In this document: positions 50,890 through 58,723 of the stretch, piece by piece | How the letters are laid out: each line of letters starts with the position of its first letter | How positions within the stretch are numbered: position 1 is the first letter of the stretch | Source: Collinsella sp. | Lineage (GTDB): Bacteria > Actinomycetota > Coriobacteriia > Coriobacteriales > Coriobacteriaceae | DNA length: 64,000 bases | NCBI GenBank assembly: GCA_019419585.1 | Contig: DXZQ01000007.1 | Location: forward strand, 29,221-93,220 | Direction: 5' to 3' | Position numbers and translations under genes: made by a program | The notes under the pieces: model-generated | Told to the model about the DNA's origin: nothing | Seen by the model: the letters and a program-made list of their open reading frames with translations, nothing else | The model's database searches: none

Positions 50890-50906
50890 GTTCACTATGG
50901 GTGAAC
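50890..50906. promoter_or_regulatory. LysR box in the divergent EamA/LysR promoter
   Basis: GTTCAC and GTGAAC are perfect arms 5 bp apart, giving a T-N11-A site. TATAAT at 50928-50933 is a good -10 for the LysR gene. Confidence 0.6.
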
Positions 50907-50978
50907 TGGCTTTAGAAGAAAAGCGAATATAATGCATGGATAACATGACAAAGACTCATGCAAAGGTGGAGGAGTGCC

Positions 50979-51836
50979 GTGGAAACGAATATTCAAAAGA
51001 TGCAGGTGCTGCTCGAGACCGTGCGCGCCGGCAGTTTTACGCGCGCCGCCGAGCGGCTGAGCTATTCGCAGTCGGGCGTGAGCCGTATGGTGGCCGATCT
51101 CGAGGCCGACTGGGGCTTTAAAGTGCTCGATAGAAGCCGCGAGGGCGTAGTGCTTTCTGCCGATGGGCGGCAGGTCATGCCGGCAGTCGAGGCGTTATGC
51201 GAAGAGTTTGGCCGCCTGCAGCGACGGGTGGATGAGATGCGCGGGCTCATGCGCGGCAAAATCTGCATCGGTACGTTTTCGAGTGTGGCGACCCACGTGC
51301 TGCCGCCGGTGATCGCGCGTTTTCGTGCTGATCACCCGGACGTCGATTATGAGTTGCTGATGGGCGATTACTCAGAGATTGAACAATGGGTGGCAGAGGG
51401 CCGCTGCGATCTGGGCTTTATTCCGCGTGAGCCACGCGGCGCCGGCATGGCGTCGCAGCCGTTGGCGCAAGACGAGCTGATGGCCGTGGTGCCAGCGGAC
51501 TCCTCGCTCGCCACCGCGGAGGTCGTTTCCCTTGCCGATCTGGCCAACGAGCAGTTTATTCTGCTGGAACGCGGTACCGACGACGAGATTACGCCGCTGT
51601 TCCGTCGGGCGGGGCTGACGGTGCGCTCCAAGCTGTCGACCTGGGATGACTATGCGATTATGGCCATGGTGGAGGATGGCCTGGGTGTGAGCGTTCTTCC
51701 TGCGCTCATCTTGCGCCGCTGTCAGTTCGATGTTGCCGTGCGTCCGCTCGAGGGGCATCCCCATCGGCAGATCAATGCGATATATCGCACTGCTGACGTT
51801 TCGCTTGCCGCCGCTCGATTCCTTGAATATCTCTAA
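50979..51836 (+). CDS. LysR-family transcriptional regulator
   Basis: This 285-residue regulator has an HTH at about 1-60 (AGSFTRAAERLSYSQSGVSRMVADLEADWG) and a substrate domain with DDYAIMAMVEDGLGVSVLP. It strongly resembles the regulator at 11633-12499. The GTG at 50979 is chosen because GGTGGAGGAG precedes it. It is divergent from the EamA gene, which is its probable target. Confidence 0.9.
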   Translation: METNIQKMQVLLETVRAGSFTRAAERLSYSQSGVSRMVADLEADWGFKVLDRSREGVVLSADGRQVMPAVEALCEEFGRLQRRVDEMRGLMRGKICIGTFSSVATHVLPPVIARFRADHPDVDYELLMGDYSEIEQWVAEGRCDLGFIPREPRGAGMASQPLAQDELMAVVPADSSLATAEVVSLADLANEQFILLERGTDDEITPLFRRAGLTVRSKLSTWDDYAIMAMVEDGLGVSVLPALILRRCQFDVAVRPLEGHPHRQINAIYRTADVSLAAARFLEYL

Positions 51837-51896
51837 ACGCGTGCACGTCATTGTCCGCTTTGGGCAAATTTCAGAGTCCGGTACCTTTTCTTATGA

Positions 51897-51980
51897 AATT
51901 GAACTTTCGAATGAGGTGCCGCGTTATACTGCTGCCTAAATTGAACTTAGGTTCAATTCGTGTTCTATAAATTGAACTTT
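51897..51980 (+). promoter_or_regulatory. Promoter with triple AAATTGAACTT operator of the HTH-aminotransferase gene
   Basis: AAATTGAACTT occurs at 51897, 51938 and 51969. The middle copy is part of a perfect 20-bp palindrome at 51939-51958 (AATTGAACTTAGGTTCAATT). A -10 (TATACT, 51925-51930) lies between the first and second copies, so binding would block the promoter. Autoregulation by the HTH domain of the gene downstream is the simplest reading. Confidence 0.6.
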
Positions 51981-51998
51981 GCCAGCGAGGAGGTTCCT

Positions 51999-53519
51999 GT
52001 GGCCCAAGAGACGTTTAGCGATCGCCTGCGACAGGCTATGTCCGATCGCGACGTTCGCCAGTCGGACGTGATCCGCGCATCGGAGATGCTCGGCAAAAAA
52101 CTCGGCAAGAGTCAGATGAGCCAATATGTGAGCGGCAAGACGATCCCGCGGCGCGATGTGGCTGAGCTGCTCGCTCGTATTTTGGAGGTCGATGTTACCT
52201 GGCTGCTTGCCGGCGACGCCGATCAAGGCGAGGCATCATCACCCCGCAACGATTCCAAGCCCGAACCCCATCCCTCAGCTCAAATTGCAAGGAGCACCAC
52301 CATGCGTACTTTTTCTAAATCCACCAAGCTCGATAACGTCCTGTATGACGTGCGCGGTCCCGTCGTCGACGAGGCCGCCCGTATGGAGGACGAGGGTGAG
52401 CGCATACTCAAGCTCAATATCGGTAACCCGGCGCCCTTCGGTTTCCGCACGCCCGATGAGGTCATCAAGGACATGCGCCAGCAGCTGCCCGACTGCGAAG
52501 GCTATTCCAACTCGCGTGGCCTGTTCTCCGCGCGCAAGGCGATCATGCAGTATTCGCAGATCAAGGGCCTGCCCAACGTTCAGATGGAGCATATCTACAC
52601 GGGCAACGGCGTGTCCGAGCTCATTCAGCTTTCGATGAACGCGCTGCTCGACAATGGCGACGAGATTCTGATCCCCAGCCCCGACTATCCGCTCTGGACG
52701 GCGTGCGCAACCCTTGCCGGCGGTCATCCTGTGCACTATCTGTGCGATGAGCAGGCGGATTGGTATCCCGACCTGGAGGATATGGAGTCCAAGATCACGA
52801 GCGCGACCAAGGCCCTCGTCATCATCAACCCCAACAACCCCACGGGTTCCGTCTATCCGCGCGAGGTGCTCGAGGGCATCGTCGAGGTTGCACGCAGGCA
52901 TCAGCTGATGATCTTTGCCGATGAGATCTACGACCGCCTGTGCATGGACGGCTACGAGCACGTCTCGATTGCCTCGCTCGCCCCCGACCTGCCCTGCGTT
53001 ACCTTTAGTGGCCTTTCCAAGTCGCACATGATTGCGGGCTATCGTATTGGCTGGATGGTGCTCTCGGGCAACCAGCGCTGCATGAGCGACTTCATCATGG
53101 GCATCAACATGCTTTCCAACATGCGCCTGTGCTCCAACGTGCCGGCTCAGTCGATCGTTCAGACGGCACTCGGTGGCCATCAGTCCGTTAACGACTACAT
53201 CCGTCCCGGCGGCCGTGTCTACGAGCAGCGCAACTTTGTGTATGAGGCACTCAGCAAGATTGACGGCATCTCGGTAGTTAAGCCGCGTGCGGCGTTCTAC
53301 ATCTTCCCCAAGATGGATGTAAAGAAGTTCAACATCACCGATGACGAGCAGTTCGCCCTTGACCTGCTGCACGAGAAGAAGATCCTGATCACGCGTGGCG
53401 GCGGCTTCAACTGGGCTGAGCCCGACCACTTCCGTATCGTGTACCTGCCGCGCATGGAAGTACTCAAAGAGTCCCTCGAAGACCTCGCCGACTTCTTCGA
53501 TCATTATCGCCAGTCGTAG
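51999..53519 (+). CDS. XRE-type HTH domain fused to AlaA-like aminotransferase
   Basis: This 506-residue protein starts at a GTG at 51999 with GAGGAGG upstream. Residues about 5-75 form an XRE-like HTH (FSDRLRQAMSDRDVRQSDVI ... SQMSQYVSGKTIPRRDVAEL). After a Pro/Ser-rich linker, residues about 102-506 are a class I PLP aminotransferase of the AlaA type (KLDNVLYDVRGPV, IGNPAPFGF, NPNNPTGSVYP, SGLSKSHMIAGYRIGW with the PLP Lys). A strong internal ribosome site (AAGGAGC, 52289-52295) precedes ATG 52302, which would start a normal-length stand-alone AlaA of 405 residues. The gene may therefore give both a fusion and a free enzyme. Confidence 0.85.
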   Translation: MAQETFSDRLRQAMSDRDVRQSDVIRASEMLGKKLGKSQMSQYVSGKTIPRRDVAELLARILEVDVTWLLAGDADQGEASSPRNDSKPEPHPSAQIARSTTMRTFSKSTKLDNVLYDVRGPVVDEAARMEDEGERILKLNIGNPAPFGFRTPDEVIKDMRQQLPDCEGYSNSRGLFSARKAIMQYSQIKGLPNVQMEHIYTGNGVSELIQLSMNALLDNGDEILIPSPDYPLWTACATLAGGHPVHYLCDEQADWYPDLEDMESKITSATKALVIINPNNPTGSVYPREVLEGIVEVARRHQLMIFADEIYDRLCMDGYEHVSIASLAPDLPCVTFSGLSKSHMIAGYRIGWMVLSGNQRCMSDFIMGINMLSNMRLCSNVPAQSIVQTALGGHQSVNDYIRPGGRVYEQRNFVYEALSKIDGISVVKPRAAFYIFPKMDVKKFNITDDEQFALDLLHEKKILITRGGGFNWAEPDHFRIVYLPRMEVLKESLEDLADFFDHYRQS

Positions 53520-53542
53520 GGGATAGAAACTCCGCACTATGA

Positions 53543-53581
53543 AAAGCTCCCTGCAGTTGTTTTGCTGCAGGGAGCTTTCTT
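53543..53581. terminator. Intrinsic terminator
   Basis: AAAGCTCCCTGCAG (53543-53556) pairs with CTGCAGGGAGCTTT (53565-53578), with TCTT after. It is convergent with def. Confidence 0.88.
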
Positions 53582-53593
53582 GAATCGGCGGAA

Positions 53594-54004
53594 CTAAATA
53601 ACAATCCCGTTGCAGTGGTCGATTTCGTGTTGGATGATCTCGGCGGTGTAGCCCGAGAAGTTTTTGATGCGGTGGACGAAGTCCTCGTCCAAATACTCAA
53701 CCTTAATGCGGCGATAACGGGTACAGGGACGCTCGCCGACGAGCGAGAGGCATCCTTCGCTCGTCTGATAGGCATTGACCTGCTCAAGAATTTGAGGGTT
53801 GTACATCAGGAGTGTCCTGTTGCCGTCCTTTACGCAGATGATGCGTTTGCGCACGCCGATCATGTTGGCGGCGAGGCCCACGCACTCGCGCTCATGCTCG
53901 TGGAGTGTATCCAGGAGATCCTGCCCGGTTGCGGCATCGTCGGGTCCCGCGTCTTCGGAAGGCAGACGCAAAAAGAACTCGGACTTCATGATGGGTTTAA
54001 TCAT
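53594..54004 (-). CDS. def: Peptide deformylase
   Basis: This 136-residue metalloenzyme removes the formyl group from nascent proteins. All catalytic motifs are intact: GLAAN at 43-47 (in GLAANMIGV), EGCLS at 83-87 and HEIDH at 126-130. It is of the short type without a C-terminal extension. GAGGAG precedes the ATG at 54004. It is the functional counterpart of the altered copy at 46036-46455. Confidence 0.92.
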   Translation of the reverse strand: MIKPIMKSEFFLRLPSEDAGPDDAATGQDLLDTLHEHERECVGLAANMIGVRKRIICVKDGNRTLLMYNPQILEQVNAYQTSEGCLSLVGERPCTRYRRIKVEYLDEDFVHRIKNFSGYTAEIIQHEIDHCNGIVI

Positions 54005-54208
54005 GGCGGGCTCCTCATGTCTTATGCTTTCGTGGACTTTTAATAATAGCGCGGAAGGAAAGCTGTGCGTCAGCGTTACAATCTTTCAACGTTGGACCAT
54101 GTTGTCGGATCCGTCGCGTGCGGCGTCTGACGTAAGTCTAGGGCTCATGCTCGCCCTGGACTGTTCCTCTGGGGCGATGCGACTGTCGTTCCAAGAGGAA
54201 GGAAATGC

Positions 54209-55624
54209 ATGGGGAGCAAATCTCAGCAACAAGTTCAAGCAACGCCATCGGCCACTTCGGCGTTTCTCGTCGTAATGTATATTGCAGCCTTTGTCGCCGC
54301 GTTTAACGAGAACATCATTAACGTGGCACTGCACGATATCATGGCGGCCTTTTCGGTGAGTGCCACCACGGCGCAGTGGCTAGTTTCGGGATACATGATC
54401 GTGACGTCGATCTTTACGGCCATCATGGCCTTTCTGTCCGGTCGTTTCTCGACGCGCAAGCTGCTGTTTTTCGCATGCGGATGCATGGTCGCCGGAGAAG
54501 TCCTGTGCCTGGTCGCCCCGTCGTTTACCGTTTTGCTGCCAAGTCGTATTTTGCAGGCTGCGAGATCGGGCATCTTGTTTCCGCTCATGATGAATGTGGT
54601 GCTATCTTGTGCTCCGCGCGAGAAGCTCGGTCTGTATCTGAGCCTGGGCGGTGCCTGCATTACGCTAGGGCCGGCGTTTGGGCCCGTGATTAGTGGTCTT
54701 ATGTGCACGTTGTTTGGCTGGAGGGCGGTGTTCGTAGTGCCGCTGGTGGGCGGTGTCGTGGTCGCCGCGGCGGCAGCAAAGCTCGTTCGGAATGTCGGAG
54801 AGCGCTCGAACACCACGCTTGATATTCTGTCGGTTGTTTTGCTCGCCGCCGGCATTACGGCGTTTGTGTATTCCGTAGGCGAGTTCTCGACCAATGTGAT
54901 GGCCGGTATCGCGACGCTTTTCGCCGCTGTTGTGGTGCTCGGCCTGTTTGCGGTTCGTCAGCTCAAGCTCAAGCATCCGGTGCTCAACGTGCGCCCCATG
55001 GCGAGCGTTCGTTTTTGGCCTGCGTGCCTGCTTGTGGTGGTGTCGATGATGACGACGTTCTCGATGAGCGTTTTGTTGCCGCTCTATTTTGAGGGCGCAT
55101 ACGGCATGACCGCACTTGTCGCGGGTTTGCTCATTTTGCCGGCGATCGCCTGCAACGCCGTGACCTCGATTGTGGGCGGACGCGTGATGGATGCCCGTGG
55201 TGCGTGGCCGCTGCTGCCGGTCGGCTTTGCCCTGATCGCTGTGGGGCAGACGGCAATCTCGATGACCGCGGCAAGCATGAACATCGGCGTTGTCGTGCTG
55301 CTGACCGTTGTGGTGTATGCCGGCGTCGGTTTGGTACTGAGCCCCTCGCAGACCGCCGGTTTGGAGACGCTTCCCGCCGCTGAGCATCCTCACGGAACGG
55401 CATTGCTTAACACGTGGAACATGATTGCCGCGTCGTTTGGTCCGTCGCTGTTTATCGGCCTGCTTTCGAGTTCTGCGGTGGCTGCTGGAGCCGCAGGCGT
55501 TGCGTCGGACGTTGCCCAGGCGATAGGATTTGCAGCCGCCGTGCGCGTGGCGGCCGTGATTGCCGTTGTCGGGTTCGCGGTGTCGCTGGTGTACGCTCGC
55601 CGCGAGTCGCACATGTCGCATTAA
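54209..55624 (+). CDS. MFS transporter, DHA2 (drug:H+ antiporter) type
   Basis: This 471-residue protein has about 14 helices. DHA2 features are FNENIINVALHDIMAAFSVSATTAQWLVSGYM near helix 1-2, FLSGRFSTRKLLFFACG (loop 2-3 signature) and GGACITLGPAFGPVISGLM (motif C, which marks exporters). GAGGAAGG precedes the ATG. Substrate unknown. No adjacent regulator is seen. Confidence 0.88.
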   Translation: MGSKSQQQVQATPSATSAFLVVMYIAAFVAAFNENIINVALHDIMAAFSVSATTAQWLVSGYMIVTSIFTAIMAFLSGRFSTRKLLFFACGCMVAGEVLCLVAPSFTVLLPSRILQAARSGILFPLMMNVVLSCAPREKLGLYLSLGGACITLGPAFGPVISGLMCTLFGWRAVFVVPLVGGVVVAAAAAKLVRNVGERSNTTLDILSVVLLAAGITAFVYSVGEFSTNVMAGIATLFAAVVVLGLFAVRQLKLKHPVLNVRPMASVRFWPACLLVVVSMMTTFSMSVLLPLYFEGAYGMTALVAGLLILPAIACNAVTSIVGGRVMDARGAWPLLPVGFALIAVGQTAISMTAASMNIGVVVLLTVVVYAGVGLVLSPSQTAGLETLPAAEHPHGTALLNTWNMIAASFGPSLFIGLLSSSAVAAGAAGVASDVAQAIGFAAAVRVAAVIAVVGFAVSLVYARRESHMSH

Positions 55625-55776
55625 TGTGTGCACATAGATTCTGCAGCTAGATTGGATGGCGACACCATAAACTAATGGACGTTTTGCCGAGAGGCATGAA
55701 TGTATAAAGCGCAAAGAGTGCGCGACGGGCCCCGCGAATGGGGCGATGATGCCCGAGAGGGCCAAGAAGGAGTCTC

Positions 55777-56685
55777 ATGTCTGAGAACGAAGAGATCATG
55801 AACGAGACCGAGAACGAGACCATGGCTGCCGAGGTCGAGGCAGTCGAGACCGTGGAGACCGAAGCTGCCGAGGTTGAGGCTGCTGACGAGGTTTCCGCCG
55901 AGGAGGCCGAGGTTGTCGAGGCCGCCGCTGATTACGATGACGAAGAGCTGATGGACAAGATGCAGAAGGCCGCCCGCCTGCTGCGCAGCCGTCGCTTTGC
56001 TATTTCCAAGGAGGAGGAGGCCAAGGCCGAGCGCATGGCGAACATCGAGCGCGCCATCAAGCTTCTTGACCTCAAGCCCAAGATGGAGCAGAAGGAAATG
56101 TCCGACCTGCTGGGCATGCGCCTTCGTGAGCTCGATGGCCTGATGGCCGAGGCCGAGGCTGCCGATCTGGTCGGCCGCATCGACGACGCCGAGGGCGATA
56201 TGCGCAAGATCGTTGTCTTCGCTGCCGAGGATGCCGCTGAGGGCCTGGTCGAGCTTGCCAACAAGAAGGAGAAGCTCCTGCCCGAGCTTTCTTACGAGGA
56301 GGCTACCGAGCTGATGGCCGCTCTCGATAAGGTTATCGCTCCGCTCGTCGCCATGGGCCTGGACGAGGACCGCGGTCCTCGCGGCGGCCGTGACGAGCGC
56401 GGTGGCCGTGGCGGCGACCGTGGCGGTCGCGGCGGCTTTGGCGATCGCGGTGGCCGTGGCGGCGACCGTGGCGGTCGCGGTGGCGATCGCGGTGGCCGTG
56501 GCGGCTTTGGCGACCGTGGCGGCGACCGTGGCGGTCGCGGCGGCTTTGGTGGCAACCGTGGTGGCTATGGCGATCGCGGTGGCAACCGTGGTGGCTTCGG
56601 CGGCAACCGTGGTAACGACCGCGGCGGTCGCGGTGGCGACCGTGGCGGCCGCAACGGTGGCGGCTTCCGCGGCAACCGCTTCTAA
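55777..56685 (+). CDS. RGG-repeat protein with acidic N-terminus and helical core
   Basis: This 302-residue protein has three parts: a very acidic N-terminus (about 1-58, Glu/Ala/Val), a helical core (about 60-198, LMDKMQKAARLLRSRRFAIS, MEQKEMSDLLGMRLRELDGL) that may contain a winged helix, and a C-terminal tail of about 100 residues made of RGG/RGGF/DRGG repeats. RGG tails bind RNA and drive condensates in eukaryotes, and some bacterial RNA helicases have them. This protein has no helicase domain. The tail is also a DNA-level tandem repeat and so prone to length changes. AAGGAG precedes the ATG. Confidence 0.8.
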   Translation: MSENEEIMNETENETMAAEVEAVETVETEAAEVEAADEVSAEEAEVVEAAADYDDEELMDKMQKAARLLRSRRFAISKEEEAKAERMANIERAIKLLDLKPKMEQKEMSDLLGMRLRELDGLMAEAEAADLVGRIDDAEGDMRKIVVFAAEDAAEGLVELANKKEKLLPELSYEEATELMAALDKVIAPLVAMGLDEDRGPRGGRDERGGRGGDRGGRGGFGDRGGRGGDRGGRGGDRGGRGGFGDRGGDRGGRGGFGGNRGGYGDRGGNRGGFGGNRGNDRGGRGGDRGGRNGGGFRGNRF

Positions 56686-56730
56686 TTGGGTTACGCGGTT
56701 TTACCAAATCGCGTAACTAGTTGACGCTGC

Positions 56731-56829
56731 AAACCCGCCAGAGCGGCAATCTGCCTTTCAACTTCGACGGCATGATCAAAAGATCAATGCCGCCTCGTTT
56801 CAAGGCACCTTGCTCGCTCTGGCGGGTTT
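56731..56829. terminator. Long hairpin with AAACCCGCCAGAGCG outer arms
   Basis: AAACCCGCCAGAGCG (56731-56745) pairs with CGCTCTGGCGGGTTT (56814-56828). Inside, GACGGCAT-GATC pairs with GATCAATGCCG around AAAA, with further complementarity between. The result is one imperfect 98-base stem. It may terminate the RGG gene, but its length suggests a mobile palindrome or structured RNA. Confidence 0.55.
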
Positions 56830-56870
56830 TCGCTGTCGGTACCAAGGCATCGGCGTTGCCTTGATCCAAA

Positions 56871-56920
56871 CCTACCAAAAAGGGACAGGTTTATTTTGGC
56901 CGGTTTTATCTGGGCAAACG
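56871..56920 (+). repeat. AAAAAGGGACAGGTTTATTTTGG-type repeat, single copy
   Basis: It matches 14901-14950 almost base for base, from CCTACCAAAAAGGGACAGG to CAAACG, and one arm of 38961-39062. Confidence 0.78.
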
Positions 56921-56939
56921 TGGTCGTCTATCGCAATAT

Positions 56940-56997
56940 GGTCGTTGGGGACGTTCTTTTTTGACTAGTCGTTTAAGAACGTCCCCAACGACTACAT
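56940..56997. repeat. Palindromic GGGGACGTTC-type doublet
   Basis: GTCGTTGGGGACGTTCTT and AAGAACGTCCCCAACGAC flank a spacer with GACTAGTCG. Third copy of the family at 1466 and 13973. Confidence 0.8.
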
Positions 56998-57002
56998 AGG
57001 AT

Positions 57003-57066
57003 GAGAGTGGATAATCTCCCGGTTTGAGTCTGCATTCAAGCTCAAAGTGGGAGATTATCCACTCTC
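57003..57066. terminator. Long perfect hairpin near pdxT 3' end
   Basis: The arms at 57003-57028 and 57041-57066 share GAGAGTGGATAATCTCCC and TTTGAG / CTCAAA. The plus-strand reading is followed by TTTTTG. On the minus strand it lies just after pdxT but without a good T tract. It may be a fourth palindromic repeat type. Confidence 0.6.
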
Positions 57067-57079
57067 GTTTTTGTTCTAC

Positions 57080-57667
57080 CTACATTTGTAGGAACAGTTC
57101 GTGGAGGCGGGTGTCTTCATCGAGTTCGGGGTGGAAGGTTACGCCGAGCTGGTTGCCCTGGCGGGCGGCGACGATGCGGCCATCGACCTCTGCCAAGGCC
57201 TTGGCGTCGCCGTGGACCTCGACGATGCGGGGCGCGCGGATAAATGTCAGCGGCACTTCACCGTCGATGCCGTCTACCTGTCCCTTGGTGCGAAAACTGC
57301 CGAGCTGTCTGCCATAGGCATTGCGCTCAACGAGCACATCCATGGTTGCCAAACGCGGCGTGCCCTTATCTTCATGAGCGGCAAGGTCGTGAGCCAGCAG
57401 AATCAGGCCGGCGCAGGTGCCCAGGACGGGCATGCCTTCAGCGATACGGGTACGAAGCTCCTCGAGCATGCCCAACTCATCAAGCAGTTTCCCTTGAACG
57501 GTAGACTCGCCGCCGGGAAGTACCAGACGGTCAAAGTTCTGCTTCAAATCAGCCGCCTGCCTCAGCTCAATACAGCGTGCGCCCAGCTCAGATAGCCTTG
57601 CCTCATGCTCGGCAAAAGCGCCTTGGACCGCCAGCACGGCAACCGTTTGGTGTGCATAATCGCTCAT
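57080..57667 (-). CDS. pdxT: Pyridoxal 5'-phosphate synthase glutaminase subunit
   Basis: This 195-residue glutaminase has the class I triad: Cys85 in GTCAG, and His and Glu in the FHPEL segment. PGGES at 51-55 is the oxyanion loop. It supplies ammonia to PdxS. It lies 20 bp downstream of pdxS in the same operon. AAAGGATC precedes the ATG. Confidence 0.95.
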   Translation of the reverse strand: MSDYAHQTVAVLAVQGAFAEHEARLSELGARCIELRQAADLKQNFDRLVLPGGESTVQGKLLDELGMLEELRTRIAEGMPVLGTCAGLILLAHDLAAHEDKGTPRLATMDVLVERNAYGRQLGSFRTKGQVDGIDGEVPLTFIRAPRIVEVHGDAKALAEVDGRIVAARQGNQLGVTFHPELDEDTRLHELFLQM

Positions 57668-57687
57668 GTGCGATCCTTTCTGCTGGA

Positions 57688-58578
57688 CTAGCGCCCGCGC
57701 TCCTCCATGATGATCTCGATTTCGTCGGCGTTGATGCCCACCATGGCCTCGCCCAGGTCCTCCGAAAGCTCGGCGATGAGCTTGGCGTCGGTGAAGTTTG
57801 CCACGGCCTTGACGATGGCGGCGGCGCGCTTGGCGGGGTCGCCGCTCTTAAAGATGCCCGAGCCAACAAAGACGCCCTCGGCGCCCAGCTGCATCATCAG
57901 CGCGGCGTCGGCGGGGGTCGCGACTCCGCCGGCGGCAAAGTTTACGACGGGGAGCTTGCCCATGGCATGGACCTCGCGCACCAGCTCGACCGGAACCTGC
58001 AGCTGCTTGGCTGCCTCAAAGAGCTCGTCGTCGCGCAGAGCAACAACGTCGCGGATCTGCTTTTGGATCTTGCGCATGTGACGCACGGCCTGAACGACGT
58101 CGCCCGTGCCCGGCTCGCCCTTGGTACGAATCATCGTGGCGCCCTCAGCAACACGGCGCAACGCCTCGCCCAGATCGCGGGCGCCGCAGACAAACGGCAC
58201 GTCAAACTGGGTCTTGTCGATGTGATAGACGTCATCGGCAGGGGAGAGGACCTCGGACTCATCGATGTAATCGATCTCGATGGCCTGCAGGACCTGCGCC
58301 TCGACAATGTGACCGATGCGACACTTGGCCATAACGGGGATGGAGACGGCCTCCTGGATGCCCTTGATCATCTTGGGGTCGCTCATGCGCGACACACCAC
58401 CTGCGGCACGGATATCGGCCGGGATGCGCTCGAGTGCCATGACGGCGCAGGCGCCTGCCTCTTCGGCGACGCGTGCTTGCTCGGGCGTGGTGACGTCCAT
58501 GATGACGCCGCCCTTGAGCATCTGCGCGAGCTCGCGATTGAGTTTGACGCGATCGGCCTTGTTGGTCTGTTCTGCCAT
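57688..58578 (-). CDS. pdxS: Pyridoxal 5'-phosphate synthase lyase subunit
   Basis: This 296-residue TIM-barrel enzyme makes PLP from ribose 5-phosphate, glyceraldehyde 3-phosphate and ammonia. The sequence is highly conserved: GGVIMDVTTPEQARVAEEAGACAVMALERIP with the active Lys, VMAKCRIGHIVEAQ, and ATPADAALMMQLGAEGVFVGSGIFKS. The start at 58578 (MAEQTNKADR) follows GGGAGC. It is divergent from pdxR. Confidence 0.97.
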   Translation of the reverse strand: MAEQTNKADRVKLNRELAQMLKGGVIMDVTTPEQARVAEEAGACAVMALERIPADIRAAGGVSRMSDPKMIKGIQEAVSIPVMAKCRIGHIVEAQVLQAIEIDYIDESEVLSPADDVYHIDKTQFDVPFVCGARDLGEALRRVAEGATMIRTKGEPGTGDVVQAVRHMRKIQKQIRDVVALRDDELFEAAKQLQVPVELVREVHAMGKLPVVNFAAGGVATPADAALMMQLGAEGVFVGSGIFKSGDPAKRAAAIVKAVANFTDAKLIAELSEDLGEAMVGINADEIEIIMEERGR

Positions 58579-58670
58579 GGTTGCTCCCTTGGTCGGCATG
58601 TGCATTGCTTGACGGAACATCCTATCGGGGAGCTGGGTATGGCGAAATACTCAGTTTTCGAGATAATTAC

Positions 58671-58712
58671 AAGGTCAGACTAATACCAGAATGAATGACT
58701 TAATAAGGTCAG
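58671..58712. promoter_or_regulatory. Direct AAGGTCAG repeats in the pdxS/pdxR promoter
   Basis: AAGGTCAG at 58671-58678 and 58705-58712 are identical and 34 bp apart, start to start. MocR/PdxR regulators bind direct repeats in the divergent promoter, so these are the likely operator. Confidence 0.6.
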
Positions 58713-58723
58713 GTGACAAACTC

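Noticed and set aside
52275..53537. Minus-strand frame of about 420 codons across the aminotransferase
   Set aside because: The plus-strand frame has all aminotransferase motifs; the minus frame has none.
56380..56680. Tandem DNA repeat as a separate satellite element
   Set aside because: It is the coding sequence of the RGG tail and keeps the reading frame throughout.
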